Assembly (NCBI RefSeq): GCF_037975245.1
Contig: NC_092564.1
Location: forward strand, 14,943,984 to 15,007,983
Length of the DNA: 64,000 nt
Direction: 5' to 3'
DNA from: Apostichopus japonicus
Lineage: Eukaryota; Echinodermata; Holothuroidea; Aspidochirotida; Stichopodidae
Part shown: in pieces, positions 22,061 to 34,616 of the stretch
Position numbering within the stretch: position 1 is the stretch's first letter
Layout of the letters: each line of letters opens with the position of its first letter
Translations under genes and position numbers: made by a program
Notes under the pieces: model-generated
Databases searched by the model: none
Told to the model about the DNA's origin: nothing
What the model saw: the letters and a program-made list of their open reading frames with translations, nothing else

Positions 22061-24566
22061 TACATGAAGGTTAAAAGAATGCTTCTACGGCATCTCCTGA
22101 TTCCAAATTACATTTGGATAGGTTGAGTTTAATTCTTTAAAATCCAATACGATATGACCTCAATGTGTAACAAGTTTTGGTGGTAGTGGGGGGGGCGGGG
22201 GGGGGGGGGTGTTGACTAGGTATACAAATGGATTACGCAATAATTTGGGAATGATAATATAAACTGAAGAAAGCCATCTTTAGACATTTGACTGAGAAAT
22301 AGTCTGTATCGAAAGATACCGAAAGCGATCTTAAACGTATATCGGTAAGAAAAGAACATTCACAGCTTAGGATGTAGTACATCTTGTATAGGCTCTCCTG
22401 CAATGAATATGGAGAGTGTATGGATTAATAGAGAGATATTAAATATGTTTGAGGAATGATTTTATTCATGAGTGAAATGCGTATTAATTGTATGTATTTG
22501 TGACTAATGATGAAGCTCAGAAAAGACGATCCTCTCAGAATTTATACTTTTCAAAATTATACTACATTTAGGTTAGTTTATTTGTTCTAATTATTCAGTT
22601 GATTGAATATTAATATTTGCAATGAGCTACCTTAAAAATCACGTGCCTATGACACACTCAAACTGACCTGTCGAAATTCACTTTCCCCTCAGAGTTCATA
22701 CTATTTGAAGAACAAAGTGTTTTTGAAGCAATTGTTCTTGGAGTAAGATCATTTCTTTGTAAGTGCACTTTCTGTCAATGGATTATAAAGTTATGAGTTA
22801 TAGTGCTAACTTAAGATACTATATCAAAAATTGTTTCATTTGAAAATGTGGCAGTTAATGTTTACTGACTCTACAAAGATAGGAAGATGATTAAATTAAG
22901 GAGTAACCCGGACACTAATTACGGACGGTGATACTTGTTTCGAAAATACTATAAACAATGATTTGAAATGTTTTATTAATTACTATTGAAAGTAATACAC
23001 GGAAGTTCATGTGTCACACTGTAGTGTACGTCAGTGTACTATATATAGTTGCTGGATTTAAAAGAAAATCAATGTTTACTTAATGGTGTGATAATAGGTT
23101 CACTGCATAATTAATAAAGTCAGCCGATGAAAGCGTGTGAGTTTTGATCTATTGATACCATTTCATTACGTTCATAGAATTTCGCCGGATACAATAACTA
23201 GAATATAAGAAAGAGCAGTGTGATTTGAAAAACTTGTTTATCTCATGTGGAATCTTATAACGGCTGTTCTTTGATCCATGACATAGGAGATACACTTGAG
23301 CAAAAATCTGTCGGATCAGACTTTGGTAATCCTTAAACAACAGACGATCGGTGAGCAACTGCAGGATCCTGCAGTGTCAAGGAACTCATCAATCTAGCAA
23401 GAAAATCTTTTTTTTAATATGAAATTATTATCAAAGAATTAGACAAATGTGTAGTAAGCCGAGGTCTATGGATGTTTATGTTGACATTTATTGATGAATA
23501 GTAACGTATCGAATGTAGTAGATGAGGTCATCCATTATTGGATCAAACATTTTTCAAAAATATCAATATGCGATGAAACATTTATAAGAAATAAAACAAA
23601 AGTTTGTTTTTAATTGATGGAGTTAGTTAAATGTGTTCTCGGAGCGACCGCATCATCCTCCATCTTCATTCTTGCCATCCGACGCCAGGAAAGATTTTCG
23701 ACCTTGGAGTGCCGCTTGAAGTTCCCGAGTGATCTCATCACTGATTTATTCACCGCAACTTCAGGGAGGTGTATGTGGTAAGAGGCAACAACAGGCCAGT
23801 AGTATAGTATCTTAAGGATTTGTTAATGTGTATGTGGTGCACTGCTGGCTGAATGTGACTGTATGTATACTTGTTAGTTTTTGTGTGTGTGTTTATTCAA
23901 GAAATGTAAGCAGGAAATAAAAATATAGTTCTTTTACATATTATTGATATAAAAAGTACACATTTTGTCCAAAACTTCGACACGCAACCGAGCATACCCT
24001 TCAACATAGATTTTCTACCGTGTGGACTTTACTATAGATCATTGCGAACAGGGCTGGGAAAGGGTAAGTCATTCATCTCTTCCAGCTGTGTCTACAATAG
24101 GTATTGTAGTAAACAGACAGACAACGTATAAACAGATGTATATGTTAAAAACGTAAGAGCAGTCATATTAATATTTAGCAGTTATTGCTTATTTGTGCTC
24201 TAGGATCATCCTAGCCGCGGCCAACCAATCATTAACCAGTTTACCATACAAACATTTGAGATTAAAGGGAAGTTTGAGATAAAGCGTCAAACTTTTGAGA
24301 TAAACCGCCAAAAATTACTCAACAACGTCATACGTTTCCTGAAACCGCAATTTTCTTCTCACACCCGTCGTTCTCAAGTCGACGTTTGGGTTGCTTCCCC
24401 CCCCCCCCCCCCATTGTTACTCCTCTAGTTGGCTAGTGGCATGTCCAATTCAGGCAACGGCGCCTTTAACGACACGCGAAGGATAATTCGGCTTATTTTG
24501 TCATTCTGGCACACACGGCATTGCTCAAAACTGTTTCATTTCAATGACATTTGCCCTTTGAAACTA
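22061..24566. repeat. Receptor C upstream flank, diverged copy of 3190-8620
   Basis: Aligns in pieces with the A/B upstream region and better with D: 22667-24566 matches 60893-62802. It lacks the SINE, LINE and GATATC element found in A and B. The block 23090-24000 is shared with D but not with A or B, which marks C and D as a separate lineage. Confidence 0.75.
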
Positions 24567-24574
24567 TGACTTCA
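24567..24574. promoter_or_regulatory. Altered CRE site upstream of receptor C
   Basis: TGACTTCA at the position where A, B and D have TGACGTCA. The single substitution breaks the palindrome and the CpG core needed for strong CREB/ATF binding. Confidence 0.4.
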
Positions 24575-24789
24575 TAAATCAATTTACAACAAATGTGTCA
24601 CCTTATGTTCAGAGGCGGGCTCACAGAAATCATCAGTTAATGTCGGACACTTGCGGTATCTGTATCTTACTTTTCAATAAAGAGAGCGTCGTTTCGTTTT
24701 ACAAATTGTCTATACGAGTCACTATCTGACAGGGTAAGAATCATTTTGATCCAGGAATCATCTGCTGACATTACACGAGCTGCTTAGTT

Positions 24790-26004
24790 ATGGAGAGGAG
24801 AGGGAAAATCTGTTTGTTTGGAACCATTGCTGCCAGTTCAATTCAAATAATGTTTTTCCTTGTCAATTTAGCAACCTTAGTTATGCTTTGCTTTGGAGAG
24901 GAAACTATTGTGCTTGATAGAATATGGAAGGAACATATAATCCGATCAGAGAGACAAACAGTGACCTTACGCTGTATAAGTAAAGATAGTATCACAATGT
25001 TCCGAATAGATACACTAAAGAACGACTATCAGGCAAAGATTGTGATGAATTCAACTCTGGTTGAGAATTGCAATGAGTATTAGTTTTATATTCAACTCCA
25101 CGAAGAATGGATCAGACTGTATTAATGACTTAACTATTAGAGATGTCACCAGGGAAATTAACGGTTTCTTATTTCGATGCGTGCACCATATTTCGTTCAA
25201 TTCACAGGAGCTTACATTGATAGTGCTATACAGTCCAAGACGTGAGTATCCACAGTGTACATCCAGCTCTACTTATCCAATATATTTCACTGATGAAATT
25301 GGTGAACCTTTTGATATAACCTGTATCTCAGAAGAAAGAAATCCGAGAATAAACCTCTCCTTACAAAACACGCTGACATTGATAAACAATTCGTCCATTA
25401 CACTTGGAGAGAATAAAACTCATCGATATGTTGAATTGAATACTAAACTCTATAGTGAATGGAACAACAGTATGTTTTACTGTTACGTTGTGCAATCTAC
25501 TACAGGGATGGTTAGTTACAGTGCTCATTGTTCATTTGGTCCAATACAATTTGTGGATGAATTAACTGTCATTACGAATACATCGAATGTGTCAGTTAAA
25601 GAAAGAAAGAAGATTATGTTTTCTTGTAAGAGTAATGTTGATTCTGCTTACAAACAATGGAACATAGTAGACATTCCGAAACATGTTTCGTATTCCAGTT
25701 CAAATGATTCAGATTATATTTACTTAGAAATAGATGTTAGTAAAAGATACCCTAATAACATTAGCCTGCTTTGTATCTTATCGTGGTAGAAACTTGACCA
25801 CGAATATAACAGCCTATGTCGAAACGTCCGGAAGTAAAGTCATTTTTCCGTTGCCTGTTTTGGCATTCATTGTCTTTCTGATTGTGCTCTTACTGGTCAT
25901 TGCTAAAACGTGTGGAAGACAGCTACATTGTGAGGCCCGAGGTAATAGAGCAAGAACCAGAGATCCGCGTACAGTAAACAGGACAGAAACACAAAATGGC
26001 CGAA
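24790..26004 (+). pseudogene. Receptor C exon 1: three-Ig ectodomain and membrane segment, frameshifted
   Basis: Homologous to receptors A, B and D through the signal sequence and three Ig domains, but with two frame breaks. A net 4-base insertion near 25065-25080 creates a stop late in Ig1. An 8-base deletion near 25740 removes part of the VSNLTKDT segment in Ig3. The frame passes through three registers: 24790-25083, 25061-25789 and 25734-26004. Neither break lies in a homopolymer. After Ig3 the sequence departs from A and B: a different membrane segment (about VIFPLPVLAFIVFLIVLLLV) and a basic juxtamembrane stretch. The exon ends at 26004 (CGAA/GTGAGT, phase 1). The downstream kinase exons are in frame with the third register. 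It is either a recent pseudogene or an assembly error. Confidence 0.8.
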
Positions 26005-29000
26005 GTGAGTGTATGATATTTCATCTTGTAGGATTAGTAATAGACTTAGCAAACCTTACATCTTCATAAATAGTGTTAACATCTGATATGTCTCATTCCA
26101 AACTATTGTTTTCTGTAAGTTTGTAAGTCTGAACTTAGGCTAAGCCTTTGTTGTGCTAACAACAAGCCAGCAAGTATATTTCATCCCATGTGTATGTATT
26201 CATAGACACAATTTTTTGTAACGCAGCCTGCTGTGATTAAAAAGCACATTGATTGATATGCATAAATGTGATGGAGTTAATCATACCAAACACCTTTTCG
26301 GTTTCCATGCAATGGACATAACATCTTTGATCCAATTAAAATAGGTAAGGTCAGCACGCGAAAATGAAATATTTACTGCCTTAATATATAATAAAAGATA
26401 ACTATATTACCATATATGTATGATATATTACTCTGTATAACCATATTTTGTGTTCGTGATTGCTTAAGGTAACATCGAGGTGGAAGGAGTAAGGGGAGGG
26501 AGTGCAGTCGGGTAGCACGAAATGAAGTGTTTACCCAAAAACTATAATCGCTCTGTAAATTTCCATATTCTTTCACAGATGAAGAGAATGTACCCGTAAC
26601 ACGTCAGCAAACACCGAGGTAAAGCCGTTGATATTCAATACTTTACTTTACTAACTTAATCTAGGCATGTCTCTACTTCATCAAGGCACATTTTGTAGGG
26701 AGGGAGACATAACGAAGTGGACTTAATTAATTTGGTGATACAATTTCAAAGCTTCAAGACCCCCATTGCCTCATTATACAGTTCGAACTTTAACCAACTG
26801 AGAGTTTCAGTCTAGAATATGGATAGTTCTTTCGATTGTAAAGATTTGGACACTCACATTGTATGTTTAAATATGACAATTGCCTTGTATTGTTTTCATC
26901 CCAGGCTAATCATATTGTCATTTTCTGTATGATTTTCCTCCAAGGTCAGTTCTTCCCAACTTGCCAGATGCGATTAATACTTCACATCATGAAAGAGAAA
27001 TCGAGACATGTAGGTTTATGAAAATTATGTTTGATTTGCGTTTTGATTTTGAATGTGTAAAGCTCATTCTATGAAGGAGTGACTAGTCTACAGATAGGGA
27101 TGTTCAAATAAAAAATTTCAACGTTTTCTCGCCGAAGAACAATTATGGGGGAAGAAACGAAAATAAAAACTAACAAGTTCAAAGCTGAAGGATATGCGTG
27201 TAGTCAGGGTAGTGAATGAGGTATGATTATGTATTTAATATCTTGATTTCATTACTTTTGACATGGAATCATAAATGCATAGGTAAATTATTAAAAATGA
27301 CTGTTGAATTACAGCGATTATGAACTAAAGTTAAAAGGATCGTTCTCAATGTTACCTAAACTTATAAAAATGGTGTTCACATATTTCATTCTAGGAATAT
27401 TGAATATTGTTTTTTTCTACAAGAGAAGATGACTATGTGCCTGTTTGCCTTTCTTTTAGACTACTCTACAGTAACAACAGACACTTCGGGAAGTAATCGG
27501 TTATTTAACGAAGACGATATTTGCCTTATGTTAAAGATGAAGACCGGGACACTTTACACGAGGTGGATGGGGACAATACCTGTCTCTCTTGGGGTCACCA
27601 AATGTGTAGTCCTAACAACCCTCTCTGATGGTAAACTGATATATATATAATCGATTTATCTGATATCAATAACTAGATGTATAGAATTAGATTTGTATCC
27701 TACACAAAGATGATAAGGACCCGGCTCGTGCGATATTTTATAATTATAATTCCAAATCCAATTATTACACTGCACGGTTGGGGCATTCATAATAAATTAC
27801 TATTTTACAGCCAGTTTGGTGCTCCTTAACAGCAGCATAAACAAATGTGACCCCCCCCCCCTCCCATCCCAGAGTATAGGGCTTAGGCAAGTCTTAATTC
27901 AACTGATTTTCTATGACATGCTTCCGTGAAGAATACTACACGAGCAATAAAATATGCAGATATTAAAAAAAAAGTTCTGTCAACAAATATTGAAGTGATT
28001 CACAGATCTTCAAATTTGTCACATATGTTACATTGTCTGAAATAACGTTCAGTCATGGTATATCGTTTCGAAAAGATTTACACACGTGTACCTGAACTAA
28101 GGCATATTACCAATATTTTCACTTTCTTCCTCGGATTCGTAGAAAGAGTTGTCAAACACAGAGACATCCACTGGGACAAATTTGTGAAAACGTCTTTAGA
28201 CCTACCTGTGACGAATCAAGTCACGAAAATTGAAGGAATTGGGATCGTATATAGTGAGTGTTTATTCTTTCTATATAAGTTTTTGCTTTTCCTTTTCAGC
28301 AGTTGTAAGTTGTTTCTGCACCCGATCTTAATATTAAGAGATTTGTGAAGAAGAGAAACATGTTATGCTTCTTGCATGCAGTGAAAAAACATTAGGCCTG
28401 ACGCAGTGCATAGTGTCAGGGCGTAGGGTTAGAGCACCGTGACCTGAGGTCGATGATGGTGGCACGGGGAATATGGAGAGGGACATAATATGGGGAAAAG
28501 GATAGTCTTCTCATTTTCGTAAAATAATTTACGAAAATGTGGGTGCAATTTGTTTGCTTGCCATGTGAAACATCTACACAACAACATGTTACTCTTGGTA
28601 ACTCCACAAGATCTAAGTGTTTTAATGTGAACTAACTTCTATAGTAACTATCTCTTCTTTGTAGATCAAATAAATATGATAACTGAGCATCTTGCGTGTA
28701 AAACGTTAGATAATTACTTGAACTTTGACCCAACCTCACGTCAGGGAAGTGGGAGGAGCGTCACGTCAGTGCGAGATGTTATGGAACATTTGTCAGGATT
28801 ACTTGAAGGAATGGAAGTCATTAAATCCTACGGGGTGAGTTTCGTCCGTGACTGACAAAATATTGAGTTGAGCCGGTCTGGTTTCGCTTCAAACTCAGTA
28901 ACAATCTTAGCTCCGTATACAGACGGATATGTAGATGCTAAATGTGTCTCTTTATGAGTTTTAGATCTTGCCTTGTGATTAAATTGTGTCTAACCTTGCG

Positions 29001-31924
29001 GGAACGCTTGTTACGATTACAATAATTGAATGTAGTTGTTGATTTGGTAGAGCAAAGGGCTCGTACCTCCGAGGTCCGTGGTTCAAATCCCGTTCTGTTC
29101 GAAAATGTATTTAACCGGTTCGAATTGCAAAGTCACTTCTCCGTCGTTCATTTAGTTTATAAAAATAGTTGACATTTCTTGTTTTAAAGAGCCATGGTTC
29201 GAGTTTCGATGTATTGTTTACTACATATCTATGATGTGGCCTTCCCCCAGCTTATACAACACAGTAAACATAAACTATTAGTTGTTTACGATATATAAAC
29301 CGGTGTCATGATCTCTATTGTTCTTAACAGCTTAAGTGATCTATAGTTACTAATTAAATATCAGTCTAAATTTTAACGGTGAAAAACTATCGTCGACTTT
29401 ATGTATCTTCACATCTCCATCAATGATTTTGTATTTATTCCCCCTTAAGCTCCGTTGAAATGCAGTATTGATTAATATTACTTACTGTTAGACAATAGTA
29501 TCATTTTATTTATGTTTCCTCGATATTGCTGAAGAAACCCGACGATTTATGTCATGATTGGCAATCATGAAAATTATATCAATTCCAATCCGCCACAGTT
29601 TCTCCATCCTTGTTTCTCAACGAAGAAGATTTTATACACCAAACAGGGACAATGTAAGTTGTATGACTTCTGTCTTGCTGAGGATGCACCAACAATTTGC
29701 GCCATCAAGAAATCAGAGGTAAACCTGCTGTTTCCCTTAATTGTTCTGCTGGTCCTAAGTGCATCTCATTACGCAGACGAAATGAGCCGAGTCTTTAAAA
29801 CTTCTCCTAATATAATGTTTGGCTAAGGAAATTTCAAGTAAAGGAAGTAGCCTGAAAAGAAATATGAAATTATTCATTCATAATCAGGGACGACGGGCCA
29901 GCCGGGCACATGCCCTTCCAGTTTGGGGGATAACTTCAAAAATGCTCGTTTTCATAAATTACTTCTCGTTTGTAATTTAAATACCCCTTTTTATAATTTT
30001 ATGCGTTCTTTATATTATTTAAACTGCTCTTTTTGCTGAAAATTAAAAGGAAAGAAAGAATTTAAATGTACCCGTTTATTGACAAACATACAAATAATGT
30101 ATATTATTGCTACGAACGCACTGAGAAGTTAATCTTTGTTGGAAATCTTTCATTCTTCACTGATTTAAAATTGTTTTTGTTTATTATTCCGGTGTAATTC
30201 AATGCCTTGAAAGAACAGCTGTTCTCATCTCACTGTTTCTTCCTTTAACATTCTTTTCTTTCCTTTTTAAAAAATAAAAATAAAACCTGTCCTAACTTCT
30301 AATTTTGTTTGTAGATGAAATCGGTGACGTTGAACCAATTCGCTCCAGAAGCTTTCGACCGAAATGAATATTCAGCAGAGAGTGATGTCTGGTCAACAGC
30401 TGTTGTTATATGGGAAATTATTTCAGCTGGTGAAAAGCAATCAAATAATACTATCATGAAAATAAAATACCAACGCTTTGTAAATATTATTCGATCAAAA
30501 AGTATGCGAGCATAAAGAGGTCAAATCAGCTTCTTCGCTATACCTTACTTTGCCGGAACACCAAAATGCTACAATGTGAAACTATATACCGATGCTATAG
30601 CGAATGTATATATACTGTCACGCATATATAGGAGTAGTAAATAATCATTGAGGTACTCACGATTAAAAATTGTAGATCCACGAATTTGATACCAGTTCGA
30701 CTTCAGTTTATCATTTATTTGGCTTTTGATCCGGCGACGGTAACGTTTCCAAACCCACAAGTTAATTCAGAGGTTCAGAAGATTGATAAAAGTGAAATAT
30801 ACTAAAGAGAGATCGCAGAGTTAAGTTGGCACGACTCGATTTTCTGTCTTGATACCAGAAAGTATGTTGTAACTAAGATAGTTAGGACCACTGCTATCTG
30901 CACAAATCAACGAAGTTATAATGTTTAAGTAATTAAGAAAACCGAAGTAAGTGAATGCTTCCTTTGCAAAGGCTTCTTTTATTTTCAAACACCTTTTACA
31001 AAGGTAAGGTGAGAGTAATAATTTAGAAACATTAAAGGTTCAACTACTGCAACGTAAGGATATCAGTAATTGTTTGCTTTTTCAGGTTATAAACCTTTCC
31101 CAATTAATGAGGAATACAAGCCAGGGGATGTCATTCCCATGCCAAAGACGCCATGGCCGGAGAAATATCTGCAGTTAAGGTAGCTTTTTAGGGATTATTA
31201 GTTACAAATGTCGATTCTATACTGGCATTTCCAGGAACTCAACCATTACTTCATATGTCTGGTTTTACACTTTTTTGTATCATTTCTAATACTTCTGTTA
31301 TCACTTACTGGCTGCTACCATTTTTGACGACGAATTACACGAACATTAATCAACGAATTTAGGAAATAAACCCACAGCTGATAGAATGTCACTTTCCGCA
31401 TTGGAGTAATGAAAGGAGAAAAGGTTCCCTATACTGCTTAGTATCATTCAAATTAGACACGATTTATCTACATCTGGTCTCCTTCCCCGACCCCAACCTC
31501 TTACTGTCTTACATCATGGTCCAGGTATACTATATTTCTTTTGTCTCCTTTCTTGAGGTCAGGTTAGACATTTGCTGAAGAATTTAGAATGACTTTTTCG
31601 ACTTTCGAATGACTTTGTTATTGTTCCACAGAAACACGCTTTTATTTGAATGCTGGAGTGAAAACATGTCCCTTCGACCATCTATACACCATCTGAAGGA
31701 TTCTTTTAAAACGGTACTTATTTTAGATTACAACAGTAAACAGTATTTAAGGAAACAACTTGACATCCTTGCTCGTTTTATCCTGTCTGCATGGCAGAAA
31801 TGTTCGTACTTATACTATCACGGTGATATATCAATGTGACGTTATCAAACCCAGAAAATAAAAGAAGACAATGTCTGCTACAGAGTAGATATAACATATT
31901 TTCCATCTGTTTTTTTTTCGACAG
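26005..31924 (+). other. Introns of the receptor C kinase region
   Basis: Introns longer than 300 bp are 26005-26578, 26619-26944, 27010-27459, 27631-28052, 28254-28664, 28835-29598, 29719-30314, 30430-31085 and 31180-31631. The seventh contains GGGACGACGGGCCAGCCGGGC-like sequence near 29890, resembling a MITE end. The intron at 30430-31085 spans the start of duplication copy B, so the repeat boundary falls inside the gene. No other genes seen. Confidence 0.6.
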
Positions 31925-32011
31925 ATTTTTGATAAGTTAATAGACAATAGCTTCTATGAGATACCGGTATCATCTTTGTATACACGGATGATTTCTCCAA
32001 CTGACGACTAA
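26579..32011 (+). CDS. Receptor C pseudokinase region, exons 2-11
   Basis: Ten exons with consensus splice sites and consistent phase: 26579-26618, 26945-27009, 27460-27630, 28053-28253, 28665-28834, 29599-29718, 30315-30429, 31086-31179, 31632-31713 and 31925-32011 (TAA). The joined frame is open. It encodes a tyrosine-kinase-like fold: N-lobe (TGTLYTRWMGTI, KCVVLTTL), hinge, SGLLEGMEVIKSYGFLH, APEAF (30342-30350), SDVWSTAVVIWEI, GYKPFP and ECWSENMSLRPS. Catalytic residues are replaced: beta-3 Lys is Thr (27615-27617), HRD is HPC (29605-29613), the catalytic-loop Asn is Lys, and DFG is DFC (29665-29673). The gly-rich loop is also degenerate. By family knowledge this should be inactive and act as a scaffold or regulator. 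The last codons end ISPTDD, shorter than the paralog at 1449-1553. Exon 4 could start slightly upstream. Confidence 0.75.
29035..29105 (+). other. tRNA-like relic in a kinase intron
   Basis: TGGTAGAGC (A-box-like) and GGTTCAAATCC (B-box-like) are about 40 bp apart, with a possible anticodon stem CTCG/CGAG between. The ends do not form a clean acceptor stem. It is probably a tRNA pseudogene or SINE head. Confidence 0.3.
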
Positions 32012-34225
32012 GTGGGAAGGGAAAGAATGATAGAAGAAATACGCCTCAAGTTAGCAATTGATATATTACAAAAGCATTGCCTTTCGTTAAGCATTCCGGC
32101 ACGTCTTGTATGCGAAGAATTCAGTGGACGCATATCGTAACTATGTAACACAGTATGTTAAACTATTACATCCATGTGTATACGAACAGGCAAAAAGCTC
32201 AACAACGGTGCCTTACGAACGTTATTCAAGATTCATCATTAATACTTATTATTTATATTCGATTTTCAAAGACGTCTCAAATAGGTTTGCAAAGTGGGAA
32301 AGGAAGTGGGCAGAGACGAAGCAATTGGCGGTTTGGCTGGTTCATTGATCCAGGGCCCCTAATGTCCAGGGGCCCAAGTATAGGCTTGATCCCAACCTTT
32401 TGTGCCAAAGGATATAACGACCGCATGTCAGTCATGTTTCTGCATGAAAACTTGAATGAGACCCAACATTGTCTATACGTTTTATTCTGTTGTATTTCAT
32501 TAATAACTGATGTTTCTAGTTGACAAACCACTGTGGGTGTCAACTGCTTAGACATTCGGTCAGTGCAGTTAGTAAAGCACATATGTTCGCCAATCTCTCT
32601 GGGCGATGCCTTGCCCTAAAAGATTAAACCACTTATTTGATGCACGGAAGGACGTAATATCGGCGATAATCTGCAGCAAAAGCGCCCGAAATATTTCTTT
32701 TAGATCTCGATTTCCCCGAGTCCTTGTAAGTACTAATACCGGTGAAGTTTTCATCAATTTTGTGTTACATTTAATTATACAATGCTCTGATAGTTGACAC
32801 ATATAGACTTGCGGAAACTGCAATCTCACGCATCCTCTGTTGACGACAGGACATTTCTAATTTAGGCGGGAAGATATTTACTGAACAATATTAAAGACAT
32901 AAACAAATAAATTAAATCTTCTGATTTTTAAAGCTTTGGATTAACTAAGTAACGTATTGAAATTGTGTTTATTATACCATTGTGTGGTAGCTACTTATCC
33001 TTTTTATCGGGATCTATTTAATACCGCAAATAACCTTCGAACTACAAATGTGGGAAGTGGGACATGGCTCCCTCTCTCGCTGAATTGACGCTCATGTTAA
33101 CCATTTTACCGCACACACAACAGTCCACTACAAGGTGCGCACAGTGACCAGTAATTGCGTTGTATGGAAAGGAACGGATTCTGTCACAAAAGTAATTTAA
33201 GTTTAAGAAAACAGTATATCTATTATTGGCGACTATAACAAATGAAGGTGAAGATTGTTTTCATTTATCATGATATATGTCTGTTAGAATTTATATAAAA
33301 TAGCTTGTCAGATGCTAAGGGCGCCCATGAGATGAGATATTGTCGAAACTTTTATATCAAAATGTCTACTTTTTGTAAATTCAGTGTCTTGGCTTTTTGT
33401 CAAAATTTGAAATCGCAAAATACGATGATCATGTATTTTTTTGCAAACAACCACTTTTGTCGTGTTCTCCACGACAAAACTGAAACTACTGTCAACTCTT
33501 ATTAGAAATGGGAAAATACTTCATCTCTTTTGTTTTTAAATTACAAAGCAGGTGTCTCAGGTGATGGGCGACTAAATGCGCTAAGGAAACGCCTGATATA
33601 CAATGATAAACTTTGATGCTGCTATTACACCCGACTATAGTTCTCCAGACAGCATCTCCTGCATCCAAATTGGATATGGATAAGTTGGTTTTGATATGTA
33701 AATAAATAATTAAATGTCACAGAATGTACGTTGAGACTTATATAGCAATTACAATTTCACTGGCAGCAAACTCGAGGAAGACACGAGGAACAGTAAAAAA
33801 AGAGGGGGGGGGGGGGGTATGGCGATGCTATGAAGAGAGGAGTTTAACCATAGTGAAATAGGGTAAATAATACAATATGGATGAACATACAGTTTTGTAC
33901 AGTGTAGAAAGTATATATCAGTAACAATATTATTAAAGTGAGGTATTCTGGCCTGAAAAGTTCCCAAGATTTGAATACATATACTGTTTCGATGAGAAAT
34001 GTTTCCTCATTCAATGTCTTGATATCTATAACCTAGGCATTTCATTGGTATTGTTATCTTTTTTAAATGTTAAGTTATAGTAACAAATGGTATTCGTCAT
34101 AATTGGGGAATGATAATATAAAGCCACTCTTAATCATTTGAATGAGAAGATACCTTCAGAGAAAAATTCCAAAAGCGATCTTCAACTAATTGGTTTAAAG
34201 TGAAGAACACATTCCCTGCTTAGGA
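32012..34225. other. Intergenic, no gene seen
   Basis: Counterpart of 1554-3768, with small indels. Contains a G-run near 33805. Confidence 0.55.
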
Positions 34226-34616
34226 TGCACTGAAAAAATAAACTAGTCAATATTGCCACGGACTAACGTTAAATTAGTCTGTAACGTTAGCCAATGCACA
34301 CGGACTACCAAAAATCTTCGTTTCATCGCTGCTTCTTAGTCAGTTTACACTGACTAAGGAAAATATAATCGCAGCTTAGTTGGTGGCGACGGACTAAGGT
34401 ATTTTAACCCATGGACTAAGACCGATACGGACACCCCAAGTTACGCCATAATCGTAGCTTGGTCGGTGTCGACGGACTAATGTATGACGGACCACTTCGA
34501 TTCAATTCAATTTGGAAACCGAGAGGCAACGGCAGCTTGCTGGACTTGGCATAGTTTCATACGATCACTCTAAGCAACTTTCAACCGTAAATCACCCAAG
34601 AAGGTCTTTAGAAGAA

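Noticed and set aside
29881-29960. MITE in the kinase intron
   Set aside because: Only one CAGGGACGACGGG-like end is visible; no matching inverted end or target duplication.
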